A stretch of DNA of 64,000 bases from Shewanella baltica (lineage in GTDB: Bacteria; Pseudomonadota; Gammaproteobacteria; Enterobacterales; Shewanellaceae): positions 2,604,001 through 2,668,000 of the forward strand of contig NZ_UGYM01000002.1 in the NCBI RefSeq assembly GCF_900456975.1, written 5' to 3'. The notes beneath the pieces are model-generated. The model ran no database searches, was not told where the DNA came from, and saw only the letters and a list, made by a program, of their open reading frames with translations. Of this stretch, positions 55,580 to 64,000 are shown one piece after another. The position numbers and the translations under genes were made by a program. Numbering within the stretch: the stretch's first letter is position 1; every line of letters begins with the position of its first letter.

Positions 55580-56320
55580 CTATGCATTAGCCTCTGTGCT
55601 TTGAAAAAGCGGTGAAGTATCAAGGTAATCGGCGGCATTTTCAGCACTGGGATCATCAAGAAAAGGCACACAGCCGAGGAAAGGCGCTGACATCATAGCT
55701 TTAAGACTCGCCAAGTTTTCCTCAAACATACTCATATTAGGGTCGACACAGTTAGCGACCCAACCAGCAATCTTAAGTCCATCGGCCAGTATTGCCTCTT
55801 GAGTGAGCAGTGCGTGATTTAAGCAACCGAGCTTCATGCCCACCACGAGTATCACTGGCAGTTCTAATCTCTGTACCACTTCCGATAAATATCGGCCCTC
55901 GCCTAAGGGCAAACGCCAGCCACCCGCGCCCTCAATCAGACAAAAATCCGCTTGAGCAAATGCCGCTAAATCCAAACTTTCGATAATGGCTTCAGGTGCT
56001 AAGCTCACGCCCACTTGGGCGGCAGCAATATGCGGCGCAATCGCAGGTTCAAAGGTAAAAGGATTAATGACAGGATAAGTAAGTTTCAGCGACGATGAAG
56101 TCATCAACTGCAGTGCATCGGCATTACGCAAGCCTTCGGAGGTTTGTGCGCAGCCAGAGGCAATGGGCTTAACACCTAAGGTCGACAGCGTGTTAGACGC
56201 TAAAATACTCACAGCCGAGTCAGCACTGGCTATCGCGCCCAAACGGTTCACCGCGGTTAACAGCGCCGATGAGACTAAGGTTTTACCACTGTCGGTATCT
56301 GTACCTGTTACAAAAAACAT
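55580..56320 (-). CDS. bioD: dethiobiotin synthetase BioD
   Basis: 246 residues. P-loop FVTGTDTDSGKT at residues 2-13, VKPIASGC near residue 52, FCLIEGAGGW near residue 116 and PVILVVGMKLGCLNHALL near residue 136 match BioD. It closes the ureido ring of dethiobiotin from DAPA and CO2. Compared with E. coli BioD there are about 18 extra residues before VKPIASG (ASADSAVSILASNTLSTLG). ATG follows AAGGA. Last gene of bioB-F-C-D. Confidence 0.93.
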   Translation of the reverse strand: MFFVTGTDTDSGKTLVSSALLTAVNRLGAIASADSAVSILASNTLSTLGVKPIASGCAQTSEGLRNADALQLMTSSSLKLTYPVINPFTFEPAIAPHIAAAQVGVSLAPEAIIESLDLAAFAQADFCLIEGAGGWRLPLGEGRYLSEVVQRLELPVILVVGMKLGCLNHALLTQEAILADGLKIAGWVANCVDPNMSMFEENLASLKAMMSAPFLGCVPFLDDPSAENAADYLDTSPLFQSTEANA

Positions 56321-56498
56321 ATTAGATCCTTATCTGTCGCTATTGAGTGCACTTTTGTGAAGTGCACTCTCCATAAAGCTAAAACGCAAACCTGTAGACC
56401 TTTAAATCCACAAGTCCACAAATCAAAGTCCCTATCGCTAATCAATGCTAAGTATGTGTGCATGAATATTGTTGTCGCTAAAACATAGTGTGAAACTT

Positions 56499-57542
56499 TT
56501 ACATCCCGCGCCGAGCACGTATCTGCACTATCTGGTAGGTTAACGGCAAACCTTGGGGTACACGTAAGGATTCGGCTTTGGCCTGCATTGCCTGCCAATC
56601 TTGGCGACCACGCAATCGCAGAGCAGGTTCTGAAGCGGCGATTGCGCCAGCAACCTCTCCTGCTGACTGAATCGTTGAACTATCTAAACTGATTGAATTG
56701 TCTAAACTGATTGAATTGGCTGAATGGGTTGCACTGGCCGATTGCACCGAGGCACCCACCCCTTTGATGGAATAGAGCAATGCTTTGAGAGTATCAAAAT
56801 GCACTGTCATAGGAATGAGCTGCACCTCTAAGAACTGCCATGTATCGAGTTTAAATGCCGCTTTTAGCGCCTCTAGCGTCGAAAAGTCATTCACTCTTAA
56901 GCCTAATTCGGCCAATTGATTCAAACTCCCCTGCGCCACTAAGCTCAAATGACACTCGCCATTCGACTTGAGCACCCGTGCCATTTCGGCTACCGCGGCG
57001 GGAAAATTCGCACACCACTGCAAAGCCAGATTCGAATAAATCACATCGATGCAACCATCGACAAAGGGTAAACACTCGGCATCGGCACAAACGCCGTGAT
57101 AATCGGGATAAGTTTGTTTTAGTTTGTGTAGCATGCCAAGGGCGATATCCACGGCAAACACAGTTTTCGGTGGATTTTGCATCGAACCATGCTCAGAGTG
57201 ACAACCTGATTGATGTTCAGAGTGATACGCCGAAAAATCGGTCCCAGGGCCTGCGCCAATATCTAACAGATGACCTTTGGCGGTAAACTCACTGAGTAAA
57301 CTGGCGGCGCTCAGACGCTGTAACTGATTATGGTCTTGATAACTATGGGCCGCTGCGGAGAATCGTTCAGCAATCTGAGCACCGTGAACATTGGATTCTT
57401 TGTCAATTGCTCTTTTTCCGACAGCTAGTTTTTCAATCGCTTGTTTTTCAAAAATTTGCATTACAGCAGATTCGCTCACATTCAACTCGTGAGCTGTTGA
57501 CTCGCAAGATTTAGGCTTGCTGGATTTAATCGGGCTTGGCAT
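56499..57542 (-). CDS. bioC: malonyl-ACP O-methyltransferase BioC
   Basis: 347 residues, about 100 longer than E. coli BioC. The class I methyltransferase core is clear: [30 protein letters not shown] (SAM motif I), [23 protein letters not shown] and [12 protein letters not shown]. The extra length comes from an N-terminal extension and two inserts built from tandem repeats (see repeat entries). It makes malonyl-ACP methyl ester, the primer of pimeloyl-ACP for biotin. ATG 57542 is used; a GTG four codons earlier is possible. Confidence 0.9.
   Translation of the reverse strand: MPSPIKSSKPKSCESTAHELNVSESAVMQIFEKQAIEKLAVGKRAIDKESNVHGAQIAERFSAAAHSYQDHNQLQRLSAASLLSEFTAKGHLLDIGAGPGTDFSAYHSEHQSGCHSEHGSMQNPPKTVFAVDIALGMLHKLKQTYPDYHGVCADAECLPFVDGCIDVIYSNLALQWCANFPAAVAEMARVLKSNGECHLSLVAQGSLNQLAELGLRVNDFSTLEALKAAFKLDTWQFLEVQLIPMTVHFDTLKALLYSIKGVGASVQSASATHSANSISLDNSISLDSSTIQSAGEVAGAIAASEPALRLRGRQDWQAMQAKAESLRVPQGLPLTYQIVQIRARRGM
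56682..56717. repeat. 18-bp tandem repeat x2 in bioC
   Basis: Two 18-bp units (56682-56699, 56700-56717), differing at one base, encode NSISLD and NSISLD inside a Ser/Ala-rich insert; a third, degraded unit may follow on the plus strand. Confidence 0.85.
57180..57227. repeat. 24-bp tandem repeat x2 in bioC
   Basis: Units 57180-57203 and 57204-57227 encode CHSEHGSM and YHSEHQSG, a polar insert just after SAM motif I. Confidence 0.8.
57399..57458. repeat. 15-bp degenerate tandem repeat x4 in bioC
   Basis: Four 15-bp units encode [15 protein letters not shown] and RAIDK in the N-terminal extension of BioC, which is absent from E. coli BioC. Confidence 0.8.
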
Positions 57543-57606
57543 TGCAGTTAACACTCAACCATAAAAACTTAAAATTCAATAGAATAACGCGTTCTATAGC
57601 GTACAT

Positions 57607-58827
57607 TTATCTGTGATTATCCGCAGCTTGTCGTTCAGTCACAAGCGGCACAACGACGCGACTGAGCACTTGAGCTAATTGCGCAACACACGCCGCAATA
57701 TCTTCGGCGGCGTGAGCAGCCGTTAAGGTAATACGTAAACGCGCAGAGCCTACAGGCACGGTCGGCGGGCGAATTGCGCCAACCCAAATCCCTGCTGCCC
57801 TTAACTCCTCGGCTACTTGCAATGTTTGCCGCGCATCCCCAATGATCAGCGGCTGAATCGCGGTATCTGAACCTAAAAGGGGCACATTAGCCTCACGGCA
57901 TAACTGTTTGAATAGCGCAATATTCTCAAGCAGTTTTTGCTGTAACTCGGGATGTGCTGTGCTGTACTGAGTCGCGGCTAAGGCTAGCGCCGCATTGGCG
58001 GGCGATAAAGCAGTCGAGTAAATATATGCGCGGGCGTTACTGACCAAAAAATCGATCAGCGCCTGACTCCCCAACACGGCCGCGCCTTGGCAACCTAAGG
58101 CTTTACCAAAGGTCACCACTTGCACATCGATAAGCTTGGCGGCCTCTGCATTGTGATAACCATCGAGCACCGCAAAACCATGGGCATCATCGACAACCAA
58201 CCAAGCATGATGTTGGCGACAAAGCGCCGATAACTCAGCAATCGGTGCGCAGTCTCCGTCCATGCTAAACACGCTTTCAGTGATTAACGCCGATGTTTGA
58301 TTTCGAGCGAGTAACCGCTCAGCGCTTTCTAAGGAATTGTGTAAAAAGCGCTTCAGCTGCGCGCCACTATCTTGCAAACCATCGATAATGGAGGCGTGCA
58401 CTAGCTTATCGGCAACCACAATATCGTGTTGATCAAACAGGGTTTTCATCAGCGCCGTATTAGCACTAAAGCCCGAGCAAAATAACAATGCAGCTTCATG
58501 TCCCGTTAAGTCGCAAAGCTCACGCTCCAGCGCCAAATGTGCGTCACTGTAACCTGTCACTAAGGGCGATGCGCCGCTACCCACACCGTAGGTTTGCGCG
58601 CCAAGGTGCAAGGCATCAGCGAGCTCAGGTACGCGGGATAAACCTAAATAATCATTACTGCTGAAATTGACATAGGCGCGACCTTCGAACACAAAGCGTG
58701 GGCTCGAAGTCGATGCGTTGGTATTAAGGGGACGATCGACACTCAGCACTTTACGTTGTCGCAGTAATCCTTGCTCACGCAAAGCGTGCTGACGGGCGGC
58801 AATTTTAGTCTCAAGCAGAGAACTCAT
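57607..58827 (-). CDS. bioF: 8-amino-7-oxononanoate synthase BioF
   Basis: 406 residues from ATG 58827. AOS-family PLP enzyme: NFSSNDYLGLS, GSGASPLVTGYSDAHLALE, VVDDAHGF, and the PLP lysine in VVTFGKALGCQGAAV near residue 240. It condenses pimeloyl-ACP or -CoA with alanine. ATG 58827 has GAGG eight bases upstream; ATG 58845 is a second possibility and sits in a repeat. Downstream of bioB, upstream of bioC. Confidence 0.95.
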   Translation of the reverse strand: MSSLLETKIAARQHALREQGLLRQRKVLSVDRPLNTNASTSSPRFVFEGRAYVNFSSNDYLGLSRVPELADALHLGAQTYGVGSGASPLVTGYSDAHLALERELCDLTGHEAALLFCSGFSANTALMKTLFDQHDIVVADKLVHASIIDGLQDSGAQLKRFLHNSLESAERLLARNQTSALITESVFSMDGDCAPIAELSALCRQHHAWLVVDDAHGFAVLDGYHNAEAAKLIDVQVVTFGKALGCQGAAVLGSQALIDFLVSNARAYIYSTALSPANAALALAATQYSTAHPELQQKLLENIALFKQLCREANVPLLGSDTAIQPLIIGDARQTLQVAEELRAAGIWVGAIRPPTVPVGSARLRITLTAAHAAEDIAACVAQLAQVLSRVVVPLVTERQAADNHR

Positions 58828-58833
58828 CGATGT

Positions 58834-58902
58834 AGCCTCAAGCATGACTGACTCAAATATGACTGACTCAAATATGACTGTTTCAACAATGGTTTCAACA
58901 AT
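58834..58902. repeat. 15-bp x3 and 12-bp x2 tandem repeats before bioF
   Basis: Three 15-bp units (58834-58848, 58849-58863, 58864-58878) are followed by two 12-bp units (58879-58890, 58891-58902). The frame stays open into bioF (VIFES units and IVET units), although no start codon lies upstream of the repeats. Confidence 0.85.
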
Positions 58903-59051
58903 AGTTGCCCCATGAGTGTTCGATTTAAGACGGTTGCCTTAGAAATGGAGCACATTGAATCAACCTATCGGCCGCAGTCAAAAGAGACTACGACCAACAG
59001 GATTGACATGTTATTCAACGATGTGCGTCAGATGACATGAACTCAGTATTC

Positions 59052-60104
59052 TTACAAAGCACCCGCGTCATAGAATTGTGCCGATGACTTATCTTGATAG
59101 GCCGCCGCTTTGGCTAATACTGCACTTTCTTCTTCCAGTTTTGCCGCTGCGCCCTGCTCTGGACGTAAACCTAAACGTCGGAATAGCCCCATATCATCGC
59201 TTTCTTCTGGGTTTGGCGTGGTCAGCAATTTGCAACCGTAGAAAATCGAGTTCGCGCCAGCAAAGAAACACATGGCCTGCAGTTCATCACTCATATTTTC
59301 GCGGCCCGCCGATAAACGCACGCGCGAAAGTGGCATTAAAATACGTGCCACGGCAATAGTACGCACAAACTCGAGTGGATCGAGATCGTCAAGTTTCTCA
59401 AATGGCGTACCCGCCACTTTGACTAACATGTTGATAGGCACAGAATCAGGATGCTGTGGTAAATTGGCCAGCTGTTGCAGTAAGCCTGCACGATCCGTCG
59501 CCTTTTCACCCATGCCGACAATCCCGCCAGAGCAGACTTTCATGCCTGAGGCGCGCACATTTGTCAGTGTATCTAAACGATTTTGATAGGTACGAGTGGT
59601 GATCACATCGCCGTAGTATTCAGGCGAGGTATCTAAATTATGGTTGTAATAATCTAAGCCTGCGCCGGCTAAATCGTTCGCTTGATCTTCAGAAAGCATG
59701 CCGAGCGTCATACAGGTTTCCATGCCTAACGCTTTGACTTCTTGTACCATTTGCTTAAGGTACGGCATGTCTTTTTCTTTTGGGTTACGCCAAGCGGCGC
59801 CCATACAGAAACGAGAAGCCCCCGCGGCTTTAGCGCTGCGAGCTTCGGTCAGCACAGTTTCCATTGCCAGCAAACGCTCTTTTTCCAGACCTGTGTCATA
59901 ACGGGCGCTCTGCGGGCAGTATTTACAATCCTCAGGGCAAGCACCGGTTTTAATCGATAACAAGCGGCTAATTTGCACTTCATTGGGATCGTACACTTCA
60001 CGGTGAATGCTGTGGGCTTTAAATAACAAATCATTCATCGGCAGCGCAAATAAGGCTTCGATTTCTTCCCGCTTCCAATCATGACGAACTTGCAACTGCG
60101 ACAT
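59052..60104 (-). CDS. bioB: biotin synthase BioB
   Basis: 350 residues. Radical-SAM cluster motif [11 protein letters not shown] (CxxxCxxC) near residue 55, [24 protein letters not shown] and [12 protein letters not shown] are BioB signatures. It inserts sulfur into dethiobiotin. ATG follows AAAGGG. First gene of the leftward bio operon and divergent from bioA. Confidence 0.97.
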   Translation of the reverse strand: MSQLQVRHDWKREEIEALFALPMNDLLFKAHSIHREVYDPNEVQISRLLSIKTGACPEDCKYCPQSARYDTGLEKERLLAMETVLTEARSAKAAGASRFCMGAAWRNPKEKDMPYLKQMVQEVKALGMETCMTLGMLSEDQANDLAGAGLDYYNHNLDTSPEYYGDVITTRTYQNRLDTLTNVRASGMKVCSGGIVGMGEKATDRAGLLQQLANLPQHPDSVPINMLVKVAGTPFEKLDDLDPLEFVRTIAVARILMPLSRVRLSAGRENMSDELQAMCFFAGANSIFYGCKLLTTPNPEESDDMGLFRRLGLRPEQGAAAKLEEESAVLAKAAAYQDKSSAQFYDAGAL

Positions 60105-60139
60105 TGAACACCCTTTTTATTCTGTCTTTTATCTTGGCT

Positions 60140-60167
60140 AGGATAACCTCAGCCCTTAAACTGTCAA
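60140..60167 (-). promoter_or_regulatory. probable bioB operon promoter
   Basis: On the minus strand TTGACA (60162-60167), a 16-base spacer and TATCCT (60140-60145). The -35 overlaps the left half of the candidate BirA operator. Confidence 0.6.
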
Positions 60168-60193
60168 CGCCAACCAGTGAATCCAGTTTACTA
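60161..60193. promoter_or_regulatory. candidate BirA operator
   Basis: CTGTCAACG and AGTTTACTA flank a 15-base spacer, resembling the TTGTAAACC-N14/16-GGTTTACAA operator of BirA between divergent bioA and bioB. Each half has several mismatches. Position over the bioB -35 fits repression of both directions. Confidence 0.5.
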
Positions 60194-60226
60194 ATGGCTA
60201 TTTTACCACCAACTTAGTGAGCATTT

Positions 60227-61609
60227 ATGCGCAATTTACTCGATTTTGATTTTGATAGCGCCCATATTTGGCATCCTTACACCTCAATGACCCGTTCTCT
60301 TCCTGTTTTTGGTGTACATAGTGCGAAGGGCTGCGAGCTCGAACTCGTCGATGGCCGCAAGCTGGTCGATGGCACTAGCTCATGGTGGGCCTGTGTGCAC
60401 GGTTATGCGCATCCCGAGATATTAACCGCGATGGAAAAACAACTGCATCAGCTGAGCCATGTGATGTTTGGCGGCATCACCCATGAACCCGCCATTGAAC
60501 TGTGCAAAAAACTTATCGCTATGACCTGCGAGCCGCTGACGAAAGTCTTTTTATGCGACTCTGGCTCTATCTCAGTCGAAGTGGCGATCAAAATGGCGTT
60601 GCAATATTGGCAAGGTCAAAGTTTGCAAGGTAAGAGTTGGCAAGGTCAGAACTCACAAGAGCAAGGCGCACATGAAGAACGGCCGCAAAAACAACGTATT
60701 CTTACCGTTAAGAAGGGTTACCACGGCGATACCTTTGCCGCTATGAGCGTGTGCGATCCCGAAGGTGGCATGCACACTATGTTTGGCGATGCGCTTACGA
60801 AACAATCCTTTGTGCCCGCGCCACAAACCGCCTTTGGCGAAACCTTACAAACCGATGATTTAACCGCTATGCGCAGCTTTTTAAGTGCAAATCACCATGA
60901 TATTGCCGCTGTGATCATAGAGCCGATCATGCAAGGTGCTGGCGGGATGCGTTTTTACAGCGCGGATTATTTAGCGGGTATTCGCGCCCTGTGCGATGAA
61001 TTTGATGTGTTGTTGATTTTAGATGAAATCGCCACTGGCTTTGGCCGTACAGGTAAGCTATTTGCCTATGAACACGCCAATATCACTCCAGATATCTTAT
61101 GTTTAGGTAAAGCGCTCACGGGTGGTTATATCAGCCTAGCGGCAACGCTGTGTACCGATAAAGTCGCCCAAGGAATAAGCCAATCTCCCGCTGGCGTGTT
61201 TATGCATGGGCCGACCTTTATGGGTAACCCGCTGGCCTGCGCAGCGGCGTGTGCGAGCTTAGACTTAATCAATCGCAATGAATGGCAAACGCAAGTCGCC
61301 GCTATCGAGCAGCAAATGCGCTTAGAACTTAAGGATGCGATTGATTTACCGAGCGTAAAAGACGTGCGAGTGCTCGGCGCTGTCGGGGTGTTAGAGATGC
61401 ATGATCCCGTCAATACCGCAGAGCTACAGCAACAATTTGTTGATTTAGGGGTGTGGGTTCGCCCCTTCGCTAACCTTATCTATATCATGCCGCCCTATGT
61501 GATTAGCCCGGCGCAATTAAGCAAACTCACCAGTGCGATGAAGCAAATTGCGGCAGGCATTAGTGCAACATCCGCCAGTGCCGAGCCACAACTTATCAGC
61601 CACGGCTAA
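60227..61609 (+). CDS. bioA: adenosylmethionine-8-amino-7-oxononanoate aminotransferase BioA
   Basis: 460 residues, about 30 longer than E. coli BioA. Signatures are HIWHPYTSM near the N-terminus, DGTSSWWACVHGYAHPEI, GYHGDTFAAMSVCDP, IEPIMQGAGGM, LDEIATGFGRTG, and the PLP lysine in LCLGKALTGGY. It converts KAPA to DAPA with AdoMet as amino donor. A Gln-rich insert (from about residue 128) is made by a 15-bp repeat. Divergent from bioB. Confidence 0.96.
   Translation: MRNLLDFDFDSAHIWHPYTSMTRSLPVFGVHSAKGCELELVDGRKLVDGTSSWWACVHGYAHPEILTAMEKQLHQLSHVMFGGITHEPAIELCKKLIAMTCEPLTKVFLCDSGSISVEVAIKMALQYWQGQSLQGKSWQGQNSQEQGAHEERPQKQRILTVKKGYHGDTFAAMSVCDPEGGMHTMFGDALTKQSFVPAPQTAFGETLQTDDLTAMRSFLSANHHDIAAVIIEPIMQGAGGMRFYSADYLAGIRALCDEFDVLLILDEIATGFGRTGKLFAYEHANITPDILCLGKALTGGYISLAATLCTDKVAQGISQSPAGVFMHGPTFMGNPLACAAACASLDLINRNEWQTQVAAIEQQMRLELKDAIDLPSVKDVRVLGAVGVLEMHDPVNTAELQQQFVDLGVWVRPFANLIYIMPPYVISPAQLSKLTSAMKQIAAGISATSASAEPQLISHG
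60608..60667. repeat. 15-bp tandem repeat x4 in bioA
   Basis: Four contiguous 15-bp units encode WQGQS, LQGKS, WQGQN and SQEQG in a surface-loop insert absent from E. coli BioA. Similarity falls along the array. Confidence 0.9.
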
Positions 61610-61622
61610 CCGTGGCTGATAA
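61593..61622. terminator. hairpin over the bioA stop codon
   Basis: Perfect 13-bp stem TTATCAGCCACGG/CCGTGGCTGATAA with a CTAA loop containing the bioA stop. It lies between convergent bioA and the hybrid kinase gene. T run is weak. Confidence 0.65.
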
Positions 61623-61637
61623 GCTTGTGGGTAAAGC

Positions 61638-64000
61638 TTATTTTACTAAGCTGGAAATCAATGCGCGCAGCGCTGCAGGTTTTATCATTTTCGCCATATA
61701 GTGATAGCCGCGGCGTTGCACATCTTCCACCAGCTCTTTACGGGTATTGGCGGTGATCAAAATGCCGGGCAAGTCTTTGCCATACAGGGCACGAATACCG
61801 TCCATCGCATCGACGCCATTTTGGCCATCATCTAAGTGATAATCGGCGAGGACAATATCGGGCGCGACGCCTTTCAGTCCCAGCTTAATGCGTGCATCGG
61901 ATAAATCTTTGGCGCAAATAACCTCACATTGCCAACGACTCAATAGACTTTCTAAACCCGCCAGAATCGCCTCTTCGTTGTCGATACACAACACTTTGAT
62001 ACCCGATAACGGCTGCAGCAGCGATGGCAACGCCTTCACTTGCGGCTGACGCACTGTCTCCCCAAGCGGCACACAAATAGAGAATACCGAGCCGCGCCCT
62101 AAATGGGACGACACTTGAATACCGTGTTCCAGCACTTTACTGATGCGATCGGCAATTGCTAAACCTAAGCCTAATCCGCTGACATTGTTGCTCTTAGGAT
62201 TATTCAGCCGTTTGAATTCTTTGAAAATCTCTTGGGTTTCTTTTTCATCGATACCACATCCCGTGTCTAATACTTGGATCTCAAGGTAATGACCCCGATG
62301 GCGACAACCAAACAAGACTCTGCCACCACGGGCGTAACGGTAGGCATTGGTTAAAAAGTTTTGTAGGACTCGACGTAATAGCGAAGGATCAGAATTAACA
62401 GTCGCACTGCATGGGATCATCTTAAAACGGATTTGGTTGTCCGCTGCCATCGCCTCAAACTCTACGGATAAGCCGTTGATCAGTTCTGAAATCGCAAAAT
62501 CACGCCGATTAACATCTACCATGCCAGAATCGAGTTTAGAAATATCCAGCAGATCGGTGAGCAACTCGCCGGCGATCTTAAGCGAGCTATTCACATGGGA
62601 TAAGGTGGTTCTGGCCTCGCGATCTAAATTGGGATACTGAGATAAAGATGCGGTAAACAACCGCGCGGCATTCAGCGGCTGCATTAAATCATGGCCAACA
62701 GCAGCTAAGAAGCGACTCTTAGAGGCGTTGGCGATTTCTTCCTGCGCCTTAGCCTCGAGTAACTCGCTATTCAACATGGCTAATTCATAGGTTCGCTCAT
62801 TAACGCGGCTTTCTAAGGTTTCATTGGCCTCGAGCAGTGCGCGCTCCTGCTCGCGATACTGAGTAATATCGGTAAAGGTCATCACAAAGCCACCATCTGG
62901 CATGGGATTACCTTGAATTTTAATCACTTTACCGTCCCAGCGATGGCGCTCAGAAGTGTGCGGCGTGCCATTACGCATGTGCTGCACCCGCTGTTCAACC
63001 TGCTGTTCGATTTCACCTTCACCACAATAACCCCGCGCCGCATTAAAACGGATGACTTCGCTGATGGGCATGCCCTGCTGCAAGAATCCATCGGGATATT
63101 GATACAGCTCCACATATTTATAATTCCAAGCTACTAGGTTGAGATCGTTATCTATCACGCTCATGCCTTCATAGGCGTGCTCAATCGCGCCGCGCAGCAT
63201 GTCTTGGCTGAGCATAATTTTCGATGACGCTTCATCCACTAAACTGAACACTTCATCCAGCGCCAAATCACGCCCTTGCAGCACAGAATCCATCACCAGC
63301 GCTGCGCTTGAGGCGCCGAGTACGCCCGCCAATAAACGTTCCGTGTGGAAAATCAGCTCTGGCGGCGCCGCTTTATGCCAACTATCACTTTTTACGGCAT
63401 CAATTGAAAAACGGCTAAAGCTTTCATAGGCGCGTGTTGGGCTGACAAATCGACTGGCGAGAATAAGCAAATCCTGCTGTGAAATCGGACCATTTTTCTT
63501 ATTGGCGCTGTTTTTCAACTTGCCAGGGCTCACAAAAGCACTGGCCTGAATACGCTCAGCAACACCCGCCCTAAACCAAATCGACCCCAAAATATAACAG
63601 GCGATATTGGCAAAAAGTGCCGTCAGCGCATCACGCACATTGGGCGTTATCGCATCTAGCAGGCCTTTCTCGCTCGCGACGCCAGACAAGAACACCGATG
63701 AACTTTGCACATCAGTCATGCCCTGCAACATGATGTAAAACCACAGCGTAAAGCCCACGCCGAGCCCTAAAAATACCCCAGCACGATTGCCGTGTTTCCA
63801 ATAGAGTCCGCCCACTAAGGCGGGCGCTAACTGAGCAAAAGCCCCGAAGGACAACATGCCGAGATGGGATAAGGAATCACTGTCGGCTAAGGCCAGATAA
63901 CTGCCATAACCTAAGCCAAGAATGATCACGATCGCCAAACGGCGGGCATTGAGTAGTAGCTGCGAGAACTGACTGAAGTTTTTCTCACGGATATGGCCCG
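61638..64000 (-). CDS. sodium/solute symporter-hybrid histidine kinase (5' end outside window)
   Basis: The reading frame is open to the right edge, so the protein starts beyond 64000; about 787 C-terminal residues are visible. Order: the last SSF-type transmembrane segments (ALVGGLYWKHGNRAGVFLGL), PAS near the middle (NDLNLVAWNYKYVELYQYP), coiled coil, HisKA with phosphoacceptor FLAAVGHDLMQPLNAARL, HATPase (LLRRVLQNFLTNAYRYARGG, DTGCGIDEKE, GLGLGLAIADRI), and a C-terminal receiver (DIVLADYHLDDGQNG with phosphorylatable Asp). It is like CbrA-type transporter-kinase proteins controlling nutrient use. Confidence 0.9.
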   Translation of the reverse strand, partial: GHIREKNFSQFSQLLLNARRLAIVIILGLGYGSYLALADSDSLSHLGMLSFGAFAQLAPALVGGLYWKHGNRAGVFLGLGVGFTLWFYIMLQGMTDVQSSSVFLSGVASEKGLLDAITPNVRDALTALFANIACYILGSIWFRAGVAERIQASAFVSPGKLKNSANKKNGPISQQDLLILASRFVSPTRAYESFSRFSIDAVKSDSWHKAAPPELIFHTERLLAGVLGASSAALVMDSVLQGRDLALDEVFSLVDEASSKIMLSQDMLRGAIEHAYEGMSVIDNDLNLVAWNYKYVELYQYPDGFLQQGMPISEVIRFNAARGYCGEGEIEQQVEQRVQHMRNGTPHTSERHRWDGKVIKIQGNPMPDGGFVMTFTDITQYREQERALLEANETLESRVNERTYELAMLNSELLEAKAQEEIANASKSRFLAAVGHDLMQPLNAARLFTASLSQYPNLDREARTTLSHVNSSLKIAGELLTDLLDISKLDSGMVDVNRRDFAISELINGLSVEFEAMAADNQIRFKMIPCSATVNSDPSLLRRVLQNFLTNAYRYARGGRVLFGCRHRGHYLEIQVLDTGCGIDEKETQEIFKEFKRLNNPKSNNVSGLGLGLAIADRISKVLEHGIQVSSHLGRGSVFSICVPLGETVRQPQVKALPSLLQPLSGIKVLCIDNEEAILAGLESLLSRWQCEVICAKDLSDARIKLGLKGVAPDIVLADYHLDDGQNGVDAMDGIRALYGKDLPGILITANTRKELVEDVQRRGYHYMAKMIKPAALRALISSLVK

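Noticed and set aside
58828..58905. Longer BioF N-terminus read through the repeats
   Set aside because: The frame is open but no ATG, GTG or TTG lies upstream of 58845.

Overview
The window looks like ordinary chromosome of a Shewanella-type marine gammaproteobacterium. The evidence is a four-haem small periplasmic cytochrome of the CctA type with a nearby cytochrome b561-like protein, Shewanella-typical hypothetical genes (DUF3802, DUF2066, DUF2069, DUF6279), a thiamine-regulated TonB receptor cassette, and moderate-GC codon use. The species call is inference. I see no phage, insertion sequence, integron, CRISPR array, rRNA or tRNA.

Layout. 1-2.4 kb: a leftward membrane operon (DUF2157, DUF4401 and the first bases of a third gene). 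2.5-9.7 kb: mostly single genes, namely a family-3 solute-binding protein, three GNAT acetyltransferases, a 2OG-Fe(II) oxygenase, a nitroreductase, DoxX and a DUF6279 lipoprotein. 9.8-14.5 kb: a thiamine uptake cassette (TonB receptor under a TPP riboswitch, YkoF-like protein, PnuC/PnuT-type permease, APH-fold kinase). 14.6-18.4 kb: YcfL-like lipoprotein, a hinT-paaI-paaI operon, M61 peptidase. 18.5-25.3 kb: CsgD-like regulator, cytochrome b, CctA, PerM-type permease, TusA, BepA-type protease, ArsC, DUF2069. 25.6-32.4 kb: HExxH lipoprotein, Hda, DUF2066, uracil permease, GrxD, SodB. 32.6-37.4 kb: the prkA-yeaH-ycgB stress operon. 37.5-43.6 kb: fadR, nhaB, dsbB and a sensor protein. 43.6-52.9 kb: STAS protein, DUF3802, YceI, YaiI, PdxH, then speD and speA, then a 1.3-kb gap, cvfB and yceH. 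53.1-55.4 kb: an ABC exporter pair and an HU-type protein. 55.6-64 kb: the biotin locus (bioB-F-C-D leftward, bioA divergent) and a solute-symporter/hybrid histidine kinase cut by the window edge.

Control elements read from sequence: a TPP riboswitch with an RBS-covering hairpin, a candidate FadR autoregulatory site, a candidate BirA operator between bioA and bioB, a structured speA leader with a terminator-like hairpin and an upstream ORF, a 25-bp palindrome before the ABC pair, and many intrinsic terminators.

The most unusual signal is a family of short, degenerate tandem repeats with periods that are multiples of three (12, 15, 18 or 24 bp). They lie in frame inside several metabolic proteins (BioC three times, BioA, the thiamine-locus kinase, the solute-binding protein, DUF2157) and as 12-bp arrays in two intergenic regions. 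They appear to have created extra loops and N-terminal extensions, and the biotin locus is the most affected.
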